A DNA stretch of 64,000 nt, taken from Marinobacterium sediminicola. Lineage in GTDB: Bacteria; Pseudomonadota; Gammaproteobacteria; Pseudomonadales; Balneatricaceae. Each line of letters opens with the position of its first letter. The first letter of the stretch is position 1. Below, in pieces: positions 55,747 to 63,926 of this stretch. The notes beneath the pieces were generated by a model. That model made no database searches and had not been told where the DNA came from. It saw only the letters and a program-made list of their open reading frames with translations. The stretch lies in the NCBI RefSeq assembly GCF_022343685.1, contig NZ_CP092123.1:186001-250000 (forward strand), read 5' to 3'. A program made the translations under genes and the position numbers.

Positions 55747-57077
55747 TGCCCGCAGAGATCGAACGCATTGTCAGCCAGAACGATATCAAATACGTCCTGG
55801 CCCAGTTTGTGGATATCCACGGCGTAGCCAAGACCAAATCGGTCCCGGCCAACTGCCTGATGGATGTGGTGGAAAAGGGCGCGGGCTTTGCCGGTTTCGC
55901 GGTCTGGGGACTGGGCATGGAGCCTCACGGTCCTGACTTCATGGCCCGTGGTGACCTGAATACCTTCAGTGTGGTGCCCTGGCAGCCGGGCTATGCCCGC
56001 ATCGCCTGCGACGGTTACGTCAATAACGCGCCGCATCCCTACTGCAGCCGCGTAGTGCTCAAGCAGCAGCTGGCACGCCTGGCCGCAAAGGGCTGGACGC
56101 TGAATACCGGTGTCGAGCCTGAGTTCTCCCTGTTTACCCGGGACGACAAGGGTGCACTGCAGCCGGTCGATGAAAGTGATGTGCTGGACAAGCCCTGCTA
56201 TGACTACAAGGGGTTGTCCCGCTCCCGCGCCTTCCTGGAGAAGCTGGTCGAGTCCCTGCAGGCGGTGGACTTCGATGTCTATCAGATCGACCACGAAGAC
56301 GCCAACGGCCAGTTCGAGATCAACTACACCTACAGCGATGCCCTGACCTCTGCCGACCGTTTCACCTTCGTACGCATGGCGGCGGGCGAAATCGCCAACG
56401 AGCTGGACATGGTCTGCTCGTTCATGCCCAAGCCATCCTCCGACCGCACCGGCAACGGCATGCACTTCCACCTGTCGATCACCGACAAGGACGGCCAGAA
56501 CCTGTTCCACGATGCCGATGACAAGAGCGGCATGGGGCTGTCCAAACTGGCCTATCACTTCACGGCCGGTCTGCTGGCCCATGCCCCTGCCCTGTGTGCC
56601 TTCGCCGCGCCGACAGTGAATTCCTACAAGCGTCTGGTCGTGGGCGGCAACGCCTCGGGCGCAACCTGGGCGCCGGCCTACATCTGCTATGGCGACAACA
56701 ATCGTTCCGCCATGGTGCGTATCCCCTACGGCCGCCTGGAGTTCCGCCTGCCGGACTCCGGCTGCAACCCCTATCTGGTTACCGCGGCCCTGATCGCCGC
56801 CGGCATGGATGGCGTCGAGCGCGAGCTGGACCCGGGCGAGCCGATGAACATCAACCTGTACAGCCTGAGCCTGGACGAAATCAAGGAGAAGGGCGTTGGC
56901 ATCCTGCCGCAGAACCTGAATGAAGCGCTCGATGCGCTGGAAGCGGACAGTGTGTTTGCTGAAGCGATGGGCAGCGAGATCGTGTCCGAATTCCTGAAAG
57001 TGAAACGGGCCGAATGGGTTGAGTACAGCCGCCACGTGTCTGACTGGGAAGTCAGCCACTACGCCGAATTTTTCTGA
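55743..57077 (+). CDS. gmaS: gamma-glutamylmethylamide synthetase
   Basis: Encodes 444 residues of the glutamine-synthetase fold (GSIII/GlnT-like). It ligates methylamine to glutamate with ATP, forming gamma-glutamylmethylamide, the entry step of the indirect methylamine route. [38 protein letters not shown]-like ([10 protein letters not shown]) and [16 protein letters not shown] are characteristic and separate it from housekeeping GlnA. AGGAGG precedes the start. The position between mgdD and mgsA supports the name. A true glutamine synthetase activity cannot be ruled out from sequence alone. Confidence 0.95.
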   Translation: MMPAEIERIVSQNDIKYVLAQFVDIHGVAKTKSVPANCLMDVVEKGAGFAGFAVWGLGMEPHGPDFMARGDLNTFSVVPWQPGYARIACDGYVNNAPHPYCSRVVLKQQLARLAAKGWTLNTGVEPEFSLFTRDDKGALQPVDESDVLDKPCYDYKGLSRSRAFLEKLVESLQAVDFDVYQIDHEDANGQFEINYTYSDALTSADRFTFVRMAAGEIANELDMVCSFMPKPSSDRTGNGMHFHLSITDKDGQNLFHDADDKSGMGLSKLAYHFTAGLLAHAPALCAFAAPTVNSYKRLVVGGNASGATWAPAYICYGDNNRSAMVRIPYGRLEFRLPDSGCNPYLVTAALIAAGMDGVERELDPGEPMNINLYSLSLDEIKEKGVGILPQNLNEALDALEADSVFAEAMGSEIVSEFLKVKRAEWVEYSRHVSDWEVSHYAEFF

Positions 57078-57104
57078 TCCGGATCTGTTACGAGGAATCT
57101 GATT

Positions 57105-58010
57105 ATGTGTGGAATTGTCGGGCTTTATCTGAAAAACCCTGAACTGGAAAGCCGGATCGGCGAACTGTTCAAACCGATGCTGATTGCGATGACCGACCGT
57201 GGTCCCGACAGCGCCGGCTTTGCCATCTACGGCGACGAAGTGGGCGAGGGCTGGATCAAGCTGACCCTGCGCCATCCGGAAACGGACTATGACTGGGAAG
57301 CCTTGGCGACCCGTCTTAAAACGGAACAGCAGCTGGAACTGAGCTGGTTCCAGAACGCCAGCGTGGCGGTGTTCAAGGTGCGTGCCGAGGAAGCGGCCCT
57401 GCGCGAGTGGCTGGCAGAGGAAGCCCCGGACGTGTTGATCCTCAGCGTCGGCCAGTCGATCGAAATCCTCAAGGAAGTGGGGCTGCCGGAAAAGATCGCC
57501 GAAACCTTCAGCCTGGAGCGCATGAAGGGCAGCCACATCATCGGTCACACCCGTATGGCGACCGAGTCGGCCGTGACCATGGAGGGCAGCCACCCGTTCT
57601 CCACCGGCATGGACCTGTGCCTGGTGCACAACGGCTCCCTGTCCAACCACAACCGCCTGCGCGACACGCTCAAGCGTGAGGGTATCAGCTTCGAGACGCA
57701 GAACGACTCCGAGGTGGCTGCCGGCTACCTGACCTGGCGTCTGCAGAAGGGCGACAGCCTGAAGGAAGCGCTGGAGCATGCGCTGGAAGATCTGGACGGT
57801 TTCTTCACCTTCACCATTGGCACCCGTGACGGCTTTGCCGTGATGCGTGACCCCATCGCCTGCAAGCCGGCGGTGCTCGCGGAAACCGACGACTACGTGG
57901 CGATGGCGTCCGAATACCAGGCGTTGACGACCCTGCCGGGGATCGAAAACGCCAGGGTTTGGGAGCCGGAACCGGCCACTTTCTATGTCTGGGAACGTAG
58001 CAGCAACTGA
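57105..58010 (+). CDS. mgsA: N-methylglutamate synthase subunit A (class II glutamine amidotransferase)
   Basis: Encodes 301 residues. The nucleophile is the N-terminal Cys2 (MCGIVGLYL) exposed after Met removal. IGHTRMATESAVT and LCLVHNGSLSNHNRLR are the glutamine-binding loops of the class II amidotransferase domain, as in the N-terminus of glutamate synthase. With MgsB and MgsC it transfers the methylamine moiety from gamma-glutamylmethylamide to glutamate, giving N-methylglutamate. It starts 27 bp after gmaS. Confidence 0.94.
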   Translation: MCGIVGLYLKNPELESRIGELFKPMLIAMTDRGPDSAGFAIYGDEVGEGWIKLTLRHPETDYDWEALATRLKTEQQLELSWFQNASVAVFKVRAEEAALREWLAEEAPDVLILSVGQSIEILKEVGLPEKIAETFSLERMKGSHIIGHTRMATESAVTMEGSHPFSTGMDLCLVHNGSLSNHNRLRDTLKREGISFETQNDSEVAAGYLTWRLQKGDSLKEALEHALEDLDGFFTFTIGTRDGFAVMRDPIACKPAVLAETDDYVAMASEYQALTTLPGIENARVWEPEPATFYVWERSSN

Positions 58011-58032
58011 GCCTGTGTGAGGAGAAACAACG

Positions 58033-58716
58033 ATGAAAACAATCGATCTGGCTGAATCCAGCATCCGTGAACTGAACCAGGCGCTGCACGACCAGGCCGT
58101 TGAATGCACCGAGCGGGAATGGGAAGTGCTGAATCCGAAGGGACAGCACAACATCGCCTGCGGTCTGGACCAGAACCTGTCGGTGGATATCCATGGTCAT
58201 GCCGGCTACTTCTGCGCCGGCATGAACAAGAAGGCGCACGTCGTCATTCACGGCAACGCCGGACAGGGTGTCGCCGAGAACATGATGTCCGGCACTGTCC
58301 GCGTCAAGGGCGATGCCTCCCAGGCCGCCGGTGCCACGGCCCACGGCGGTCTGCTGGTGATCGAAGGCAACGCCGGCGCTCGCTGCGGCATCTCCATGAA
58401 GGGGGTGGATATCGTGGTCAAGGGCAGCATCGGCCACATGAGCTGCTTCATGGGTCAATCCGGCAACCTGGTGGTCTGCGGTGACGCCGGTGATGCGCTT
58501 GGCGACTCCATGTACGAGGTGCACATCTACGTGAAGGGCACAGTGAAGTCCCTGGGGGCCGACTGCATCGAGAAGGAGATGCGTCCCGAGCATATTGAAG
58601 AGCTGACCGAGCTGCTCAACCGTGCCGGTTTGGATGAAGACCCGGCCAGCTTCAAGCGCTACGGCTCCGCCCGTCAGCTGTACAACTTCAAGGTCGATAA
58701 CGCGGGCGCTTACTGA
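58033..58716 (+). CDS. mgsB: N-methylglutamate synthase subunit B (GXGXG domain)
   Basis: Encodes 227 residues forming the right-handed beta-helix of glutamate synthase alpha subunits. Repeated glycine motifs are evident: VDIHGHAGYF, VVIHGNAGQG, VRVKGDASQAAG, LVIEGNAGARCG, IVVKGSIGHM and LVVCGDAGDALG. It has no catalytic residues and acts as the structural bridge of the MgsABC complex. GAGGAG precedes the start 22 bp after mgsA. A 9-bp hairpin follows it. Confidence 0.94.
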   Translation: MKTIDLAESSIRELNQALHDQAVECTEREWEVLNPKGQHNIACGLDQNLSVDIHGHAGYFCAGMNKKAHVVIHGNAGQGVAENMMSGTVRVKGDASQAAGATAHGGLLVIEGNAGARCGISMKGVDIVVKGSIGHMSCFMGQSGNLVVCGDAGDALGDSMYEVHIYVKGTVKSLGADCIEKEMRPEHIEELTELLNRAGLDEDPASFKRYGSARQLYNFKVDNAGAY

Positions 58717-58734
58717 GCGGCCACAGGCCTTCAT

Positions 58735-58765
58735 GGCCGCCTGTAAGCCATCCGGTCAGGCGGCC
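58735..58765 (+). repeat. intercistronic hairpin between mgsB and mgsC
   Basis: GGCCGCCTG and CAGGCGGCC are exact reverse complements 13 bases apart, followed by TTTGAAA. It lies in the 77-bp gap between two genes whose products form one complex, so it may protect mRNA ends or partly terminate. Confidence 0.55.
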
Positions 58766-58793
58766 TTTGAAACCGAATTTTGAGGACTTGATT

Positions 58794-60122
58794 ATGAGCA
58801 ACGATATCAACGTCAACCCGGGCCTGCGTGAGTCAGCCACCTTTGACCGTACCACCATGGCCGAAATCCGCCGCGCTGCGGACACCGGCATCTACGACAT
58901 CCGCGGCTTCGGCGCCAAGCGCAAGCTGCCGCACTTCGATGACCTGCTGTTCCTGGGGGCTTCCATGTCGCGCTACCCGCTCGAGGGCTACCGCGAGAAG
59001 TGCAACACTCAGGTGACTCTGGGCACCCGCTTTGCCAAGAAGCCGATCGTGATCGAAACCCCGGTCACCATCGCCGGCATGAGCTTTGGCGCCCTGTCGG
59101 CCAACGCCAAGGAAGCCTTGGGCCGTGGTGCCTCCATGGTGGGCACCTCCACCACCACCGGTGACGGAGGCATGACGCCGGAAGAGCGTGGCCAGTCCAG
59201 CAAGCTGGTCTACCAATACCTGCCATCCCGTTACGGCATGAACCCGGACGATCTGCGCAAGGCGGACGCCATTGAGGTGGTGCTGGGTCAGGGTGCCAAG
59301 CCGGGCGGCGGCGGCATGCTGCTGGGCCAGAAGATTACCGACCGTGTGGCACAGATGCGGACCCTGCCGAAGGGGATCGACCAGCGCTCGGCTTGCCGTC
59401 ACCCGGACTGGACCGGTCCCGATGACCTGGCGATCAAGATCCAGGAGTTGCGTGAGATCACTGACTGGCAGGTACCGATCTACATCAAGGTCGGCGCAAC
59501 CCGTACCTACTATGACGTCAAACTGGCGGTGAAGGCCGGTGCCGACGTGATCGTGGTCGATGGCATGCAGGGCGGCACCGCGGCGACTCAGGATGTGTTC
59601 ATCGAACACGTGGGCATCCCGACGCTGGCGGCCATTCCGCAGGCCGTACAGGCCCTGCAGGAGATGGGCATGCACCGCAAGGTGCAGCTGATCGTCTCCG
59701 GCGGTATCCGCAACGGGGCCGATGTGGCCAAGTGCATGGCGCTGGGGGCGGATGCAGTGGCGATCGGTACCGCGGCACTGGTGGCACTGGGCTGTAACGA
59801 TCCCAAATACAGTGAGGACTATGCGAAGATCGGTTCAGCAGCCGGCTTCTACGACGACTATCAGGAAGGCAAGGACCCGGCCGGCATTTCCACTCAGGAC
59901 CCGGAACTGGCCAAGCGACTGGACCCGGTCGAAGGCGGTCGCCGTCTGGCCAACTACCTGCGCGTGCTGACGCTGGAAGCCCAGACGCTGGCCCGCGCCT
60001 GTGGCAAGAATGACCTGCGCAACCTGGAACCGGAAGATCTGGTCGCGCTGACCGTAGAATCCGCCGCCATGGCCCGCGTCCCGCTGGCCGGTACCAGCTG
60101 GATTCCCGGACAGCAGTTCTGA
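58794..60122 (+). CDS. mgsC: N-methylglutamate synthase subunit C (glutamate synthase-like FMN domain)
   Basis: Encodes 442 residues of the FMN-binding barrel of glutamate synthase. PVTIAGMSFGALSANAKEAL and GTSTTTGDGGMTPEER open it, and GADVIVVDGMQGGTAATQ and GADAVAIGTAALVALGC are the FMN phosphate loops. It is shorter than GltB because amidotransferase and GXGXG parts are separate genes here. Start ATG 58794 with GAGG upstream. It completes the MgsABC set. Confidence 0.94.
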   Translation: MSNDINVNPGLRESATFDRTTMAEIRRAADTGIYDIRGFGAKRKLPHFDDLLFLGASMSRYPLEGYREKCNTQVTLGTRFAKKPIVIETPVTIAGMSFGALSANAKEALGRGASMVGTSTTTGDGGMTPEERGQSSKLVYQYLPSRYGMNPDDLRKADAIEVVLGQGAKPGGGGMLLGQKITDRVAQMRTLPKGIDQRSACRHPDWTGPDDLAIKIQELREITDWQVPIYIKVGATRTYYDVKLAVKAGADVIVVDGMQGGTAATQDVFIEHVGIPTLAAIPQAVQALQEMGMHRKVQLIVSGGIRNGADVAKCMALGADAVAIGTAALVALGCNDPKYSEDYAKIGSAAGFYDDYQEGKDPAGISTQDPELAKRLDPVEGGRRLANYLRVLTLEAQTLARACGKNDLRNLEPEDLVALTVESAAMARVPLAGTSWIPGQQF

Positions 60123-60132
60123 TGCTCTAACC

Positions 60133-60155
60133 GAGGCGGGGTCCGGCCCCGCCTC
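60133..60155 (+). repeat. hairpin between mgsC and folD
   Basis: A perfect 9-bp stem (GAGGCGGGG / CCCCGCCTC) with a 5-base loop and no T-run lies in the 53-bp gap. It may attenuate or stabilise rather than end the transcript, since folD follows at once with a strong ribosome site. Confidence 0.5.
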
Positions 60156-60175
60156 TTCGAACAGAGGAGACAAGC

Positions 60176-61051
60176 GTGAACCAAGCGCTGAACGTTAGTG
60201 ACAAGCGGATCGACGGCAAGGCCGTCGCCGCACAGTTGCGCATGGATATTGCGGCTCAGGTGGCCGAGCGGGTGTCGGCAGGCAAGTCCCGCCCGGGACT
60301 GGCCGTCGTGCTGGTCGGTCAGGACCCTGCCTCTCAGGTCTATGTGCGCAGCAAGGTGAAAGCCTGTGAAGAGGCGGGAATTATCTCCCGCAATCACAGT
60401 CTGCCGGCTGAGACGACCCAGGATGAACTGTTGGCGCTGATCGACAGCCTCAATGCCGATCCGGTCATCCACGGCATCCTGGTGCAATTGCCGCTGCCGC
60501 CGCAGATCGATGTGCAGGCGGTGATCGAGCGGATCGATCCGGCCAAGGATGTGGACGGTTTCCATCCCTACAATTTGGGCCGCTTGGCCGGCAAGGCGCC
60601 GACACTGAGACCCTGCACACCCTATGGCTGTATGCGTCTGCTGGAAGCCTATGGTATTGATCCTGTGGGTAAAAAGGCTGTGGTGGTTGGAGCGTCCAAC
60701 ATCGTCGGGCGCCCGGTGGCACTGGAGCTGCTGATGGCGCGGGCCACCGTCACCATCTGTCATTCCAGAACGGCCGATCTGCCGGCGGAGCTGGCACAGG
60801 CGGATATCGTCATTGCGGCGGTCGGGATTCCCGAGTTCATCAAGGGCGAATGGCTGAAGCCGGGGGCGATCGTGATTGATGTGGGCATCAACCGACTCGA
60901 CGATGGCCGACTGGTCGGCGATGTGGAATTTGAAACCGCTTTTGAAACAGCCTCCGCCATCACGCCGGTCCCCGGCGGGGTCGGGCCGATGACCATCGCT
61001 TGCCTGCTGCAGAATACGCTGGAAGCCTGCGAGGCGAGTGAAGCGGGCTGA
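60176..61051 (+). CDS. folD: methylenetetrahydrofolate dehydrogenase / methenyltetrahydrofolate cyclohydrolase
   Basis: Encodes 291 residues. It interconverts 5,10-methylene-, methenyl- and 10-formyl-tetrahydrofolate using NADP+. [15 protein letters not shown] includes the catalytic tyrosine and lysine, [11 protein letters not shown] is the NADP loop and [11 protein letters not shown] the folate site. The start is GTG 60176 with AGAGGAGA before it. Last gene of the methylamine operon, it processes the methylene unit released by MgdC and passes formyl-tetrahydrofolate to PurU at the operon's head. It may be a second copy beside a housekeeping folD elsewhere. Confidence 0.95.
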   Translation: MNQALNVSDKRIDGKAVAAQLRMDIAAQVAERVSAGKSRPGLAVVLVGQDPASQVYVRSKVKACEEAGIISRNHSLPAETTQDELLALIDSLNADPVIHGILVQLPLPPQIDVQAVIERIDPAKDVDGFHPYNLGRLAGKAPTLRPCTPYGCMRLLEAYGIDPVGKKAVVVGASNIVGRPVALELLMARATVTICHSRTADLPAELAQADIVIAAVGIPEFIKGEWLKPGAIVIDVGINRLDDGRLVGDVEFETAFETASAITPVPGGVGPMTIACLLQNTLEACEASEAG

Positions 61052-61089
61052 AGCCGACGTCACCAGAATCACGGGCAGCAACACAAGCA

Positions 61090-61126
61090 AGCCGTACAGC
61101 CGTAACAGGGATGTACGGCTTTTTTT
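61090..61126 (+). terminator. rho-independent terminator after folD
   Basis: A perfect 9-bp stem (AGCCGTACA / TGTACGGCT) with a 13-base loop is followed by seven T residues, ending the purU-to-folD transcript. Confidence 0.9.
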
Positions 61127-61382
61127 ATGGCCGGCATCGGGGCGTTCGGGCATCAAATGCCCCTCAATGGGCCCCGTGCACCATGGACTGCTCTATTTTT
61201 GACCACTGCGGCCGGGTGTTGGGCTGTTTCTTTATGATTTATGTCTTAAAAACAATGGCTTGAAAATGTGGCCCAACCTTTGCTTATTCATATCAGGAAA
61301 CTAAATATCCTTTTGGGAAAAGTCGGCGATGCCCTCGAAGAGCGCAGCTGACACACAAACCAAGTGACTTGCGGAGAAAGAT
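61127..61382. other. amtB upstream region
   Basis: Non-coding. It contains a perfect GGGCAT-CAA-ATGCCC palindrome (61148-61162), an NtrC-like half-site GCACCA (61178-61183) and the sigma-54 promoter at 61269-61284. The good half-site lies about 110 bp before the predicted start, a usual NtrC distance, but its partner half matches poorly. Confidence 0.5.
61269..61284 (+). promoter_or_regulatory. sigma-54 promoter of amtB
   Basis: TGGCCCAACCTTTGCT: GG and GC are exactly 10 bp apart, with TGGC and TTGCT intact. The predicted start near 61295 gives a leader of about 90 bases before amtB. Sigma-54 control is usual for amtB. Confidence 0.72.
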
Positions 61383-62732
61383 ATGGACGGCATGGTGCTG
61401 GAACTGGGCTACGCCCTGGATACTTTCTACTTCCTGATGTGCACCGCACTGGTGATGTGGATGGCGGCTGGTTTCGCCATGCTCGAGGCCGGTCTGGTGC
61501 GCGCCAAGAACACGGTAGAAATCCTCAACAAGAACGCACTCCTCTATGGTGTGGCGTGTATTGTCTATCTGGTCGTTGGATACAACGTCATGTATCCCGC
61601 CAACCCGATCAGCTCGGTGATTCCGGGTATCGACTTCCTGCTGGGCGCTGACAACAGCACCGAAGCCGTTGTTGCCGGTGGCGACGATGCGCCTTACTAC
61701 TCCAGCATGGCTGACTTCATTTTCCAGGCGGTTTTTGCCGCTGCCACCATGTCCATCGTGTCCGGTGCCGTGGCTGAACGCATGAAACTCTGGCCGTTCA
61801 TGGCCTTCGCGGTGGTGATGGTTGCCGTGATCTATCCGGTGGAAGGCTACTGGAAATGGGGTGGCGGTTTCCTGGATCAGCTGGGCTTCCAGGACTTTGC
61901 CGGCTCTGTCGTTGTTCACATGGCGGGTGCCGCCGCAGCACTGGCCGCCGTTATCCTGGTCGGTCCGCGCAAGGGCAAGTATGGCAAGAACGGTGAAGTC
62001 CGTGCGATCCCGGGTGCCAACCTGCCGATGGCCACGCTGGGCATGTTCATCCTGTGGATGGGCTGGTTCGGCTTCAACGGTGGCTCTGAGCTGAAGATCG
62101 CCAACGTTGAAGAAGCCAACGCGGTGGCCAAGATTTTCGTCAACACCAACGCAGCCGCGGCTGCCGGCATGGTCGTCGCCGCCCTGTTTGCCCGCTTCCT
62201 GTTTGGCAAGACCGACCTGACCATGACCATCAACGGTGCGCTGGCCGGTCTGGTGGCAATTACCGCTGAACCGCTGCAGCCCTCTGCGGGTCTGGCTTCC
62301 ATCATCGGTGCCATCGGTGGCCTGGTGGTTGTCGCGTCGGTACTGGCGCTGGACAAGCTGAAACTGGACGACCCTGTCGGTGCCATCTCGGTGCATGGCT
62401 CGGCCGGTATCTGGGGCATCTTTGCGGTGCTGCTGAGCAACGATGACGCCACTTTCACCGGTCAGCTGATCGGCACCGCGGCAACCTTTGCCTGGATGTT
62501 CGTGGCCAGCTTTATCGTCTTGCTGGTGATCAAGGCCGTCATGGGGCTGCGTGTCAGTGACGAGGAAGAGCTGGAAGGCATGGATGTGCACGAGTGTGGC
62601 ATGCAGGCCTATCCGGAGTTCGGTCCGGCACATTCCTCCATGGGTCTGAGCAGTGGCCCGGGCAAGCCCGGCATGGAGCCGCAGGCGCAGAGCGCCGCTG
62701 TCTTCAAGGAAAGCCCGGTTGCTTCGAAATAA
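61383..62732 (+). CDS. amtB: ammonium transporter
   Basis: Encodes 449 residues with 11 expected membrane helices. The phenylalanine gate region (FIFQAVFAAATMSI), AERMKLWPFM, and the pore twin histidines (VVVHMAGA and ISVHGSAGIWG) are present. A C-terminal tail with DEEELEGMDVHECGMQAYPEF matches the conserved regulatory tail. No glnK lies beside it, unlike the usual pair. Between the N-methylglutamate and dimethylamine genes, it may import methylammonium or recapture ammonium released by the pathway. It has its own sigma-54 promoter and terminator. Confidence 0.95.
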   Translation: MDGMVLELGYALDTFYFLMCTALVMWMAAGFAMLEAGLVRAKNTVEILNKNALLYGVACIVYLVVGYNVMYPANPISSVIPGIDFLLGADNSTEAVVAGGDDAPYYSSMADFIFQAVFAAATMSIVSGAVAERMKLWPFMAFAVVMVAVIYPVEGYWKWGGGFLDQLGFQDFAGSVVVHMAGAAAALAAVILVGPRKGKYGKNGEVRAIPGANLPMATLGMFILWMGWFGFNGGSELKIANVEEANAVAKIFVNTNAAAAAGMVVAALFARFLFGKTDLTMTINGALAGLVAITAEPLQPSAGLASIIGAIGGLVVVASVLALDKLKLDDPVGAISVHGSAGIWGIFAVLLSNDDATFTGQLIGTAATFAWMFVASFIVLLVIKAVMGLRVSDEEELEGMDVHECGMQAYPEFGPAHSSMGLSSGPGKPGMEPQAQSAAVFKESPVASK

Positions 62733-62754
62733 ACAACCTGATTCCTCCAGAACC

Positions 62755-62780
62755 AAAAGGCCCTTCGGGGCCTTTTTTTT
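62755..62780 (+). terminator. rho-independent terminator of amtB
   Basis: AAAAGGCCC, loop TTCG, GGGCCTTTT and further T residues, 22 bp past the amtB stop. Confidence 0.9.
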
Positions 62781-62839
62781 ATGCCTGTGCCGCATCGTGC
62801 GCGGCAGGACGCCCCTGGATTGAGCAGTTGACGCCGGTA

Positions 62840-62856
62840 TGCACTGACTCGGTGCT
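62840..62856 (+). promoter_or_regulatory. NtrC-like binding site upstream of the cupin-dmm promoter
   Basis: TGCACT-GACTC-GGTGCT matches TGCACC-N5-GGTGCA at 10 of 12 fixed positions. It lies about 100 bp before the predicted sigma-54 start, the typical enhancer distance. Confidence 0.6.
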
Positions 62857-62920
62857 GGTGGCCGTGGGTAAAAATCGAAGGATTTTTATATCTATTTGTA
62901 TTTAAAGGATATTTTAAATT

Positions 62921-62936
62921 TGGCAGGGGAATTGCT
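62921..62936 (+). promoter_or_regulatory. sigma-54 promoter of the cupin-dmm operon
   Basis: TGGCAGGGGAATTGCT fits the -24/-12 consensus, GG and GC being 10 bp apart with TGGCA and TTGCT intact. It lies in an AT-rich stretch 65 bp before the cupin gene. The sequence around it (TTGGCA...TTGCTTTTA) is nearly the same as before purU. Confidence 0.8.
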
Positions 62937-63000
62937 TTTACTGATAGTAAACAAATTATACCACTAATAAATTTTGGGTAACCCCAAAGGAGTAGATCCC

Positions 63001-63354
63001 ATGCCGATGAAATTCGTTGAAGATGCGATCAAGCTGGAACTGCCAAGCATGAACAAGCCGGGCAGCAATGCCTTTCTGGATGACGTCATCGCCTCCACCG
63101 ATCCTGAAAAAACCATCGTGGCTGGCTTCTTCCGCATGGAGAAGTCCGACACGCCGCTGGAGTATTTCTACCACTACCACGAAATGAAAATCATCGTGGA
63201 GGGCGAAATGCTGATCTCCGATGAAACCGGGCATCAGGTCCACGCCAAGGTGGGCGACGTGCTCTATTTCGAAAAGGGCAGCACCATCACCTTCCAGTCT
63301 CCGAGCGTCGGTATCGGTTTCTTCTGTGGTCAGCGTCTCGAAGGCGATGCCTGA
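63001..63354 (+). CDS. small cupin domain protein of the dimethylamine operon
   Basis: Encodes 117 residues, one cupin barrel. FYHYHEMKIIVEGEMLISDETG gives His and Glu positions suitable for a metal, and KVGDVLYFEKGSTITF is the second cupin motif. The general form resembles EutQ-like cupins. AAAGGAG lies nine bases before ATG 63001. It is the first gene downstream of the sigma-54 promoter and precedes dmmA by 38 bp. Its role is unknown: a substrate-binding, metal-carrying or ligand-sensing part of the dimethylamine system is possible. Confidence 0.82.
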   Translation: MPMKFVEDAIKLELPSMNKPGSNAFLDDVIASTDPEKTIVAGFFRMEKSDTPLEYFYHYHEMKIIVEGEMLISDETGHQVHAKVGDVLYFEKGSTITFQSPSVGIGFFCGQRLEGDA

Positions 63355-63392
63355 AGCCGCACTGAGCTGAACGGATACCCGGAGGTATAACC

Positions 63393-63926
63393 ATGCAGAT
63401 CGATCCATCCATCAAGAGTCGTCCCACCTACCAGGCGCCCATGCTGGAGGAGCCGGCCGGGCTGCAGCTGTTCGTCTGTCAGCCCGAGGCACGTGGCCTG
63501 CTTGAGCCGCTGTATCAGCAGTGTGCCTCCGCGCAGGCGCAGTGGGTACTGGCAGACGAGGAAACAGGCACAGAGGCCCTGCTGGCGAGCCTGCAGCAGA
63601 TGCTGGTGAATGTGCCGGTGTCGACCCGCCTGTACGTGGCCGGGCACGAAGGTTTCCTCTGGGATGTCCGTAATCTGGCGCTGGAGGCCGGGCTGGTGGA
63701 CGAGCAGATTCAGCTCGCCCCGCCGGTCAGCCGAGGGCGCCGTCTGTTCTGCACCCACTGTTACACGCTCATGGAAGGGGTTGAAGCCAGTCCGCACAGC
63801 TGCAGCGGCTGTGGCCGCCTGTTGCTGGTGCGTGATCACTTCTCGCGCCTGCATGGAGCCTACGTGGGCGTGCAGATCAATGCAGAAGATCCCAGTGAAC
63901 TACCCGAACAGGAGGTGTTGCAGTAA
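63393..63926 (+). CDS. dmmA: dimethylamine monooxygenase subunit DmmA
   Basis: Encodes 177 residues. The C-terminal part has four cysteines in two pairs, C120-C123 and C137-C140 (FCTHC and CSGCG), a zinc-ribbon or rubredoxin-like metal site typical of the DmmA family. The N-terminal part has a Rossmann-like strand (RLYVAGHEGFLWDVRN). DmmDABC oxidises dimethylamine to methylamine and formaldehyde. GGAGG precedes the start, and its stop overlaps the next start (TAATG). The haem-binding large subunit DmmD is not in the window up to this point. Confidence 0.85.
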   Translation: MQIDPSIKSRPTYQAPMLEEPAGLQLFVCQPEARGLLEPLYQQCASAQAQWVLADEETGTEALLASLQQMLVNVPVSTRLYVAGHEGFLWDVRNLALEAGLVDEQIQLAPPVSRGRRLFCTHCYTLMEGVEASPHSCSGCGRLLLVRDHFSRLHGAYVGVQINAEDPSELPEQEVLQ

